A DNA stretch of 33,579 bases from Paraburkholderia rhizosphaerae (lineage in GTDB: Bacteria > Pseudomonadota > Gammaproteobacteria > Burkholderiales > Burkholderiaceae): positions 1 to 33,579 of the forward strand of contig NZ_SORE01000044.1 in NCBI RefSeq assembly GCF_004366595.1. The letters run 5' to 3'. The notes below the pieces were generated by a model. The model made no database searches. It was given only the letters and a program-made list of their open reading frames with translations, and was not told where the DNA came from. Shown one piece after another: positions 7,226 to 13,762 of the stretch. Made by a program: the position numbers and the translations under genes. Numbering within the stretch: position 1 is the first letter of the stretch; every line of letters begins with the position of its first letter.

Positions 7226-8260
7226 ATGAAGATCATGATCGTCACCGACGCATGGGAGCCGCAGGTCAATGGCGTCGTCCGGACGCTGAAGAACACGACG
7301 CGCGAACTCACCGCGCTCGGCCATCGCATCGAAATGCTCACGCCACTCGAGTTCAAGACGATTCCGTGCCCGACGTATCCGGAGATTCGCCTGTCGCTGT
7401 TGCCCAAACGCCATCTGCACAGGCGCATCAACGAGTTCGCGCCCGATGCGCTGCATATCGCGACTGAAGGTCCACTCGGCCTTGCCGCGCGCGCGTATGC
7501 AATCAAGCACAAGCTGCCGTTCACGACTGCGTATCACACGCGCTTTCCGGAGTATGTGCAGGCACGCTTCGGCATTCCGCTCGCGTGGACGTATCGCTTC
7601 CTGCACTGGTTCCACAAGGCATCGCTCGCGGTGATGGCGCCCACGCCGGTCGTCAAGGCGGACCTCGAAAAGTACGGCTTCACGAACGTCGTGCTGTGGA
7701 CGCGCGGCGTCGATCTCGACATCTTTCATCAGATGGACTCGAAGGTGCTCAATACCGCGCGGCCGATCTTTCTGTATGTCGGGCGCGTCGCGGTGGAGAA
7801 GAACGTCGAGGCTTTCCTGAAGCTCGATTTGCCGGGTTCGAAATGGGTCGCCGGTGAAGGTCCGGCGCTGGGCGAGCTGAAGTCGCGCTATCCGGAAGTC
7901 AACTATCTCGGCGTGCTGTCGCAACCGGAGCTCGCCAAAGTGTATGCAGCTGCCGACGTATTCGTGTTCCCGAGCCGCACGGACACGTTCGGTCTCGTGC
8001 TGCTCGAGGCGCTCGCATGCGGCACGCCGGTCGCCGCGTTCCCGGTCACCGGCCCGATCGATGTGCTCGGCGACGGCGGCGCCGGCGCGATGGACGAAGA
8101 TTTGCGCGAAGCCTGTCTTGAAGCGCTGAAGATCGATCGCAACCACGCACGCGCGTGGGCCGAGCGCTTCTCGTGGACGGCGGCTTCCGAGCAGTTCGCC
8201 GCGCATCTGAAACCGTTGCCGCGCGGCGCGTATCCGCGCGAAGAAAGCGCTGCCGCTTGA
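7226..8260 (+). CDS. agt: GT4 glycosyltransferase, likely diacylglycerol glycosyltransferase (Agt type)
   Basis: The 344-residue GT-B enzyme has the N-terminal signature DAWEPQVNGVVRT (residues 8-20) and the C-terminal nucleotide-sugar site FPSRTDTFGLVLLEALACG (residues 248-266; D253 and E261 in place of the usual E-x7-E). This family includes lipid glycosyltransferases that add glucose or glucuronate to diacylglycerol in alpha-proteobacteria under phosphate limitation. It lies 98 bp after plcP, so PlcP would supply its acceptor. The start ATG (7226) begins the family's usual N-terminus and has AAGG upstream. The sugar donor cannot be read from the sequence; mannosyltransferase-like annotations are the main alternative. 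Confidence 0.72.
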   Translation: MKIMIVTDAWEPQVNGVVRTLKNTTRELTALGHRIEMLTPLEFKTIPCPTYPEIRLSLLPKRHLHRRINEFAPDALHIATEGPLGLAARAYAIKHKLPFTTAYHTRFPEYVQARFGIPLAWTYRFLHWFHKASLAVMAPTPVVKADLEKYGFTNVVLWTRGVDLDIFHQMDSKVLNTARPIFLYVGRVAVEKNVEAFLKLDLPGSKWVAGEGPALGELKSRYPEVNYLGVLSQPELAKVYAAADVFVFPSRTDTFGLVLLEALACGTPVAAFPVTGPIDVLGDGGAGAMDEDLREACLEALKIDRNHARAWAERFSWTAASEQFAAHLKPLPRGAYPREESAAA

Positions 8261-8658
8261 CGCGCCGCTCACGCGGGCCCTCGGTACCCTCAGGCACCCC
8301 TATGCGAGCCAGACACTCGGACATGCTGCGCGCGTCGCCACGCGCGCAGCATGATGACGAAGCCCATCGCGACGGCGACGATCCGTTCGCCGATATTCAC
8401 GATGATGCGCGCGATCGTGCAGCCGGACATCGGCGAGCCGATGAAGCGGACAGCGCGCACCTGGCCGATGGGGATCGTGCGAATCATGCGCAACGACTGG
8501 ACCGTGCAGACCGAAGCACGCACGGCGCCGATCGCGATCGCCAACGATCGCCGGACGGATCGGCCGCGCACGCGAGCCGCGATGACGACGCGATCGCGGC
8601 GTCCGCGCCGGCAAGCATGCGCTATGCTGGACAACCGACCTCGCCCAGGAAGCACGCA
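8261..8658. other. 398-bp gap between agt and dgkA with coding-like base composition
   Basis: No recognised gene lies here. Third positions of one register are strongly G/C over about 8350-8550, as in real genes, which fits either a plus-strand frame from 8351 or a minus-strand frame ending at 8290. The minus frame would give a 65-residue Ile/Val-rich peptide (8290-8487) without a ribosome binding site. It may be a decayed gene. No Pho box is seen ahead of dgkA. Confidence 0.3.
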
Positions 8659-9141
8659 ATGCGCTCCCCGTTGTCCACGCGCAACGAACCCGCCGACGCT
8701 CACGAACCGCTCGGGCCGGACGATCCGCTCGCCCCGTTGCCGTTCAACCCGTACAAGGGTAATCGCGGGCTCACGCGCGCATGGCATGCGATGAAAAACT
8801 CGCTGGCCGGCTTTCGCGTCGCGATCCGCGAAGAAAGCGCGTTTCGCCAGGAACTGACGCTCGCGGCGATTCTCGTGCCGTGCGGTCTCGTGGTGCCGGT
8901 CGAGCCGGTCGCGCGCGTGCTGTTGCTCGGCTCGGTGCTGCTGGTACTGATCGTCGAATTGCTGAACTCGAGCGTCGAAGCGGCGATCGACCGTATTTCG
9001 CTCGAGCGTCACGAGCTGTCGCGGCGCGCGAAAGACCTCGGCAGCGCGGCGGTGATGGTCGCGCTGTTCATGTGCGTGATGACCTGGGTGCTGATCGTCG
9101 GGCCGCTTGTCGTGCGCTGGACTGGCATGCTGATGCACTGA
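8659..9141 (+). CDS. dgkA: Diacylglycerol kinase
   Basis: DgkA phosphorylates diacylglycerol to phosphatidic acid at the inner membrane, normally recycling diacylglycerol from lipid A, glucan or phospholipid turnover. The 160-residue protein has a 35-residue extension before the usual start. The core follows, with three membrane segments and the catalytic stretch ELLNSSVEAAID (E100, N103 and E107, matching E. coli E69, N72 and E76) and then K125-D126. The start ATG at 8659 is set by AGGAAG six bases upstream. Its position after plcP-agt is notable because it competes for, or recycles, the same diacylglycerol. Confidence 0.93.
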   Translation: MRSPLSTRNEPADAHEPLGPDDPLAPLPFNPYKGNRGLTRAWHAMKNSLAGFRVAIREESAFRQELTLAAILVPCGLVVPVEPVARVLLLGSVLLVLIVELLNSSVEAAIDRISLERHELSRRAKDLGSAAVMVALFMCVMTWVLIVGPLVVRWTGMLMH

Positions 9142-9219
9142 AAGCTGGCATGCCTGAAGGGCCTGAGATAAAGACTGAATAAATCCTGCAAGGCCGGCCG
9201 GGGATTCGAACGGTCGGTT

Positions 9220-9225
9220 TATAAT
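9220..9225 (+). promoter_or_regulatory. Consensus -10 element before the TetR gene
   Basis: A perfect TATAAT lies 99 bp upstream of the TetR-family start codon. No convincing -35 hexamer is seen at 16-18 bp, so an activator or an upstream element may be needed. Confidence 0.4.
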
Positions 9226-9324
9226 CCTCAAATACTCTCATCAATACCCTATTGCACCGGGCGGACCCGCCGCCGCATCATGCGGCTTCGCGTCGGCCCG
9301 GACATTATTTGAGGGCAGGACGAC

Positions 9325-10071
9325 ATGGAAGCCAAACCTCCCCGCCGTACGCGCGAACGGATACTCGAACTGTCGTTGAAGCTCTTCAACGAGATCGGCG
9401 AACCGAATGTCACGACGACGACCATCGCCGAGGAGATGGAGATTAGCCCCGGCAATCTCTACTATCACTTCCGCAACAAAGACGACATTATCAACAGCAT
9501 CTTCAGCCAGTTCGAGCAGGAGATCGAAAAGCGGCTGCGCCTGCCGGACGATCACCGCGCGACGATCGACGAGATGTGGTCGTATCTGCAGTACATGGTC
9601 GAATTTACGTGGCGCTACCGCTTCCTGTATCGCGATCTGAACGACCTGCTCGCGCGCAACCGGATGCTCGAGATGCACTTCAAGCAGATCATCAGCCACA
9701 AGGTGCGCTTTGCCGGGCAGTTCTGCGAGCAGCTGGTGGCGGACGGCGAAATGGTCGCGACACCGGAAGAACTGCACGTGATTGCGACCAACATCGGCGT
9801 GATCGGCACGTATTGGCTGTCGTATCAGTTCGTGATGAACCCGCGCAAATATAACGACCAGGATTCGATTCGCGCGGAACTGCATCAGGTAAGCGTGCAG
9901 ATCGTGTCGTTGATGGCGCCGTATTTGCGGGGCCGCTCGCGCGAGCTGTTCGACGACCTCGTATCCGGCAAGCTGCCGCAGCGTGAGTTCTACGACTATC
10001 TGCCGCCGCGCGACGGCGCCGCGGCACCCGGTGTCGCGCCGCAAGATCCGCGCGGCGCGATCAAACCCTGA
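9325..10071 (+). CDS. TetR/AcrR family transcriptional regulator
   Basis: The 248-residue protein starts with a TetR_N helix-turn-helix at about residues 8-55 (TRERILELSLKLFNEIGEPN, then TTTTIAEEMEISPGNLYYHF with the typical GNLYYHF ending). The longer than usual, mainly helical C-terminal domain resembles the PF13972-type ligand domain. The last 20 residues are Pro/Ala-rich. The ligand and targets are unknown. It follows dgkA by 183 bp and has its own TATAAT, so it may act on neighbours or elsewhere. The start ATG is preceded by GCAGGACGAC, giving an AGGA ribosome binding site. Confidence 0.9.
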   Translation: MEAKPPRRTRERILELSLKLFNEIGEPNVTTTTIAEEMEISPGNLYYHFRNKDDIINSIFSQFEQEIEKRLRLPDDHRATIDEMWSYLQYMVEFTWRYRFLYRDLNDLLARNRMLEMHFKQIISHKVRFAGQFCEQLVADGEMVATPEELHVIATNIGVIGTYWLSYQFVMNPRKYNDQDSIRAELHQVSVQIVSLMAPYLRGRSRELFDDLVSGKLPQREFYDYLPPRDGAAAPGVAPQDPRGAIKP

Positions 10072-10248
10072 CGGTAACGCAAGCATGGGCGCATCCGCGC
10101 CATTCGTCGGCGATCGGCTCGACGATTGTTGAAGCCGGAGCGCGGCGCAGTGCATCGCACGCCGCGTCGCTCACGCAACCGCCCGCGATGCGCGATCATG
10201 CAGTTCCCCGTCCAGGCAAACACCAACCAGCAGCAAGGATGTGAACTG

Positions 10249-10833
10249 ATGAAAGCAGTATGTGTCTATTGCGGCTCCTCGAACGGAGCCAAACCTGTTT
10301 ATGGTGAAGCGGTACAGGCGTTCGGCCGCGCATTGGTCGAAGCGGATCTCTCGCTCGTTTATGGCGGCGGCAAGGTCGGCCTGATGGGCATGATTGCCGA
10401 TTCGGTAATGGCGGCAGGCGGCCGCGCGATCGGCGTGATTCCGGAGTTGCTGGTCGACAAGGAAATCGGCCATCACGGGTTGACCGAACTGCACGTCGTG
10501 CCCGACATGCATCAGCGCAAGAAGATGATGGCGGATCTGTCCGATGCATTCGTCGCGCTGCCGGGCGGCGCGGGCACGCTCGAAGAACTGTTCGAGGTGT
10601 TCACGTGGTCGCAGCTCGGCTATCACCACAAGCCGGTCGCGGTGCTGAATATCGCCGGGTTCTACGACCCGCTGATCGCGATGCTCGACCACACGGTGCG
10701 CGAAGGCTTCACGCAGCGCACGTACTTCGATACGTTGCAGATCGATAGCGACCCGACCGCGCTGATCGGCAAGCTGCAGCGCTATCGGCCGCTGAGCCGG
10801 GACAAGTGGTCGCAGCACCGCGACGCCGTATAA
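10249..10833 (+). CDS. LOG family nucleotide 5'-monophosphate phosphoribohydrolase
   Basis: This is a Rossmann-fold protein of the TIGR00730/LOG family, which removes ribose 5-phosphate from purine (cytokinin-type) nucleoside monophosphates. It is 194 residues long, with the signature PGGAGTLEE at 105-113, the preceding RKKMM (90-94), and the N-terminal CVYCGSSNG. These are the residues needed for LOG activity. The start ATG at 10249 is set by AAGGA nine bases upstream; longer upstream starts would add unconserved residues. In bacteria without plant contact the substrate may be AMP or another purine nucleotide. Confidence 0.9.
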   Translation: MKAVCVYCGSSNGAKPVYGEAVQAFGRALVEADLSLVYGGGKVGLMGMIADSVMAAGGRAIGVIPELLVDKEIGHHGLTELHVVPDMHQRKKMMADLSDAFVALPGGAGTLEELFEVFTWSQLGYHHKPVAVLNIAGFYDPLIAMLDHTVREGFTQRTYFDTLQIDSDPTALIGKLQRYRPLSRDKWSQHRDAV

Positions 10834-10880
10834 CGCGATCTCGACTGGCTCTCCTTCGCTGAATCGACGACGAGGCTCCT

Positions 10881-11627
10881 ATGACAAAAGCAGTTCTGAT
10901 CACCGGCGCGAGCCGCGGCATCGGCCGTGCGACCGCGCGTCTGGCCGCCGCGCGCGGCTGGTCGGTTGGTATCAACTATTCAAGCAATGAAGCGGCCGCG
11001 CGCGAAACCGCGGCGCTTGTCGAAGGCGCGGGCGCGCGTGCGCTTCTGTTGCGCGGCGACATTGCTGACGAAGCAGCGGTGATCGCGATGTTCGACGCAT
11101 TCACGCGGGTATTCGGCCGCCTCGACGGCTTCGTCAACAATGCGGGCATCGTCGCGCCCGGCCTGCCGCTCGCCGACATGGACGCGGCCCGCCTGAAGCG
11201 CATCTTCGATACCAACGTGTTCGGCGCGTATCTATGTGCGCGCGAAGCGGTGCGGCGCATGTCGATGCAACGCGGCGGCCATGGCGGCGCGATCGTCAAT
11301 CTGTCGTCGGCGGCGGCCCGGCTGGGCTCGCCAAACGAGTATGTCGATTACGCGGGCTCGAAGGCCGCGATCGATACGCTGACGATTGGTCTGTCGAAGG
11401 AAGTCGGCCCGCAAGGTGTGCGCGTGAACGCGGTGCGCCCGGGTCTTATCGACACCGAGATCCACGCGAGCGGCGGTCGTCCCGATCGCGCCGCGGTGCT
11501 CGGCGCGCAAACGCCGTTGGGCCGCGCGGGCAGCGCCGATGAAGTCGCGGAATCGATTGTGTGGCTGTTAAGCGATGCGGCGTCGTATGTGACCGGCGCG
11601 ATTATCGATGTAACCGGTGGACGTTAA
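10881..11627 (+). CDS. Short-chain dehydrogenase/reductase (classical SDR)
   Basis: The 248-residue classical SDR has the cofactor motif TGASRGIG (8-15), NNAG (86-89), catalytic Ser near 142-143, and Y157/K161 (YAGSK). The serine-rich INYSSNEAA after beta-2 is usual for NADP-preferring members. It resembles glucose/ribitol dehydrogenase-like and FabG-like oxidoreductases, but the substrate cannot be assigned. It follows the LOG gene by 47 bp, so the two may be co-transcribed. It converges with the DUF924 gene, leaving 66 bp that contains a 9-bp repeat (CACAAGCAG twice). Confidence 0.9.
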   Translation: MTKAVLITGASRGIGRATARLAAARGWSVGINYSSNEAAARETAALVEGAGARALLLRGDIADEAAVIAMFDAFTRVFGRLDGFVNNAGIVAPGLPLADMDAARLKRIFDTNVFGAYLCAREAVRRMSMQRGGHGGAIVNLSSAAARLGSPNEYVDYAGSKAAIDTLTIGLSKEVGPQGVRVNAVRPGLIDTEIHASGGRPDRAAVLGAQTPLGRAGSADEVAESIVWLLSDAASYVTGAIIDVTGGR

Positions 11628-11693
11628 CGTACGAGCGGCACAAGCAGCACAAGCAGCACGCGCGTCGCATCGCGCATATCGTCACGCAGCCGT

Positions 11694-12329
11694 TCAGAAC
11701 CGCGATCCCGGCTCGCGCAGGAACGCGATTTCTTCTGCTGTCGATTGACGGCCAAGCAGCGCGTTGCGATGCGGAAAGCGCCCGAAGCGCTCGATGACTT
11801 TCGCGTGCCGCACCGCTGAGCGTGCATACGACGGATCGAGCCCGTACGCGTCGAGCAGCGTGTAGAGCCGCACGCTTTCGCGCTGGCCCTCGATGGTCTC
11901 ATCGTGTTCGAGCGGGCTATACACGAACGCGCGATGGTAGACCGTCGGCAGCACCGCATCGCTACCCGCTTCGATCATCGCGCGCGCAATGCTCACCGCG
12001 TGCGCGTCGCCGTCGTACATGCGCGGCGTGCCGCGATGGCAGTTGCGCGTGAACTGGTCGAGCACGACCACCAGCGCGATCGACCCGAGCGGCGTCGCGC
12101 GCCACCCGTCGAGTTCATGCACAAGCGCCGCTTCGATCAACGCGCCGAACCGTGCGCGCAGCATCGCGTCGAACGCGTCGTTGCGTTTGTACCAGCACTT
12201 GCGGTCCGTCCCGTACTCGCTCGAACCGGGCGCGCCGAACCAGCAGTCGAGCACGTCGCGCGGGCGCGCGTCGAGCGACGCATAGTCGCGCTCCGCCGAG
12301 TAGGCTTGCGCATCGAAGCGCGTGCTCAC
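11694..12329 (-). CDS. DUF924 family protein
   Basis: The 211-residue helical protein of DUF924 (TPR-like fold) has the family motif LDQFTRN at 90-96 and RAFVYSPLEHDE later on. Function is unknown. The start is GTG, within the sequence GTGA that overlaps the alaX stop codon by 4 bp, so translation is coupled to alaX. A third partner, truncated haemoglobin, lies upstream on the same strand. Confidence 0.88.
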   Translation of the reverse strand: MSTRFDAQAYSAERDYASLDARPRDVLDCWFGAPGSSEYGTDRKCWYKRNDAFDAMLRARFGALIEAALVHELDGWRATPLGSIALVVVLDQFTRNCHRGTPRMYDGDAHAVSIARAMIEAGSDAVLPTVYHRAFVYSPLEHDETIEGQRESVRLYTLLDAYGLDPSYARSAVRHAKVIERFGRFPHRNALLGRQSTAEEIAFLREPGSRF

Positions 12330-13057
12330 ACGAGCTCCAGCACCAGCCGCCGCGTGCGCGCACTCTTCTTCTCGAGCTTCGCAACGCGCAGCGCACCAAT
12401 CTCCTGCGTATTACGCACATGCGTGCCGCCGCACGGTTGCAGATCGACCCCTTCGATACGCAGCAGCCGCACGCGGCCCAAACCCATCGGCGGCTTCACA
12501 CTCATCGTGCGGACCAGTTCGGGCCGCGCGGCCATTTCGTCGTCGGTGATCCATTCGGTCGCGACACCGTGCGCACCGCCGACCAGTTCCGCGAGCCGCG
12601 CTTCGACCTGCTCGCGTTCGATCGGCTCGACGGTCGCGAAGTCGAGGCGCGCGTATTCGGTCGTGATGCTGCAGCCGTCGACGGCATACGGCAGCACCGC
12701 GCACATCAGATGGCTCGCGGTATGCAGCCGCATATGCCGGTAGCGGCGCGTCCAGTCGATCTCCGCGCGCACGCGCTCGCCGGCGGCTATGCGCGCGAGC
12801 AGCGCGTGCTGGCCCGGCGCGGGCACGTGGACCGCGTCGTCCGGCGTCGCGCCTTCGAACTTCGCCTTGCGCGTGTCCGCGATCTCGACGCGCGTACCGT
12901 CCGCGAGCACCAGCGCGCCGGCGTCGCCCGCCTGGCCGCCGCCGAGCGGATAGAACACAGTCTGGTCCAGATGAATGCCAAGTTCATCGACTGCGGTAAT
13001 CGTCGCGTCGCAACCGGTCAGGTACGCGTCTTCGCGAAAGAGTGCGCGAGTCGCCAT
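12326..13057 (-). CDS. alaX: Alanyl-tRNA editing protein (AlaX-M type)
   Basis: AlaX is a free-standing editing domain that hydrolyses mischarged Ser-tRNA(Ala) and Gly-tRNA(Ala). The 243 residues include a glycine-rich motif near the N-terminus (YPLGGGQAGD, 36-45), typical of the AlaX-M form, and the zinc site H112-x3-H116 plus C209 and H213 (CGGTH). The start is fixed by a perfect AAGGAG seven bases before the ATG at 13057; longer ORF starts upstream are not credible. It is downstream of the truncated haemoglobin by 95 bp and overlaps DUF924 by 4 bp. Confidence 0.93.
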   Translation of the reverse strand: MATRALFREDAYLTGCDATITAVDELGIHLDQTVFYPLGGGQAGDAGALVLADGTRVEIADTRKAKFEGATPDDAVHVPAPGQHALLARIAAGERVRAEIDWTRRYRHMRLHTASHLMCAVLPYAVDGCSITTEYARLDFATVEPIEREQVEARLAELVGGAHGVATEWITDDEMAARPELVRTMSVKPPMGLGRVRLLRIEGVDLQPCGGTHVRNTQEIGALRVAKLEKKSARTRRLVLELV

Positions 13058-13152
13058 GGGGGGATCTCCTTGTATCGTCGTTGCTGTCGTTCGCCAACGC
13101 TTCGGGTGCCGAAGCATTTGCGCAAAGGCGGCGGATATCGTGATGAAACGGC

Positions 13153-13563
13153 TTAGCCCGGCCGATTGCGCATCCAGTCCGCGGTATCGAAAAACGACCT
13201 CAGCAGCCGTTCGCGCAGTGCTTCGGATAACCCGACATCTTCCATCGCCCACGCCATGCAGCGCAGCCACTGGTCGCGCTCGCTCGACGCAATCGCGAAC
13301 GGCAAATGCCGCGCGCGCAGCCGTGGATGGCCGAAGCGGTCTTCATAGTGGCTCGGGCCGCCAAGCCAGCCGCACAGGAACCAGAAAAACTTGTCACGCG
13401 AGCCTTCGAGGGTCGGCGGATGCAGCGCGCGAATGCCCGCGAAATCGGGCTCGAGGTCCATCAGATCGTAGAAGCGGTCGACTAGTTCGCGCACGCGCGT
13501 TTCGCCTCCCACCAGTTCGAACGCGGTTGGTTGCGCCAGCGTTGCGTCGTTAGAGTCGGTCAT
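13153..13563 (-). CDS. Group II truncated haemoglobin
   Basis: The 136-residue 2-on-2 globin has the group II pattern: Tyr at B10 (Y32 in RFYDLMD), FFWFLCGWLGGP, and GHPRLRARHLPF with H86 as the proximal haem ligand. W99 corresponds to TrpG8 (SSERDQWLRCM), the hallmark of the trHbO group. Such proteins bind oxygen and may handle nitric oxide or peroxide. It is the first gene of a likely three-gene set with alaX and DUF924. The ATG has no obvious ribosome binding site. Confidence 0.94.
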   Translation of the reverse strand: MTDSNDATLAQPTAFELVGGETRVRELVDRFYDLMDLEPDFAGIRALHPPTLEGSRDKFFWFLCGWLGGPSHYEDRFGHPRLRARHLPFAIASSERDQWLRCMAWAMEDVGLSEALRERLLRSFFDTADWMRNRPG

Positions 13564-13637
13564 ACGAGGAAAAGCAGGTTCGTTTCAATAGGGAAGTGCG
13601 CCGTGGCACACGTGGATCAAGCGAGTTGCGGCGCGAA

Positions 13638-13670
13638 TTGCATCGCGGGTTGCATCGCGGGTTGCATCGC
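13638..13670. repeat. 12-bp tandem repeat (2.75 copies)
   Basis: TTGCATCGCGGG is repeated head to tail from 13638, ending in a partial copy at 13670. It lies in the 199-bp gap between the YbbP-type permease and the truncated haemoglobin gene, which otherwise shows nothing clear. Confidence 0.8.
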
Positions 13671-13762
13671 ATTTTGCGAGCTCAGCAGCGCGGTCACATC
13701 GCGACGTACACCGCGGGTTCCATCACAGTCCGCGCACGCTCGGCATCGCGGCCGCAACCCGT

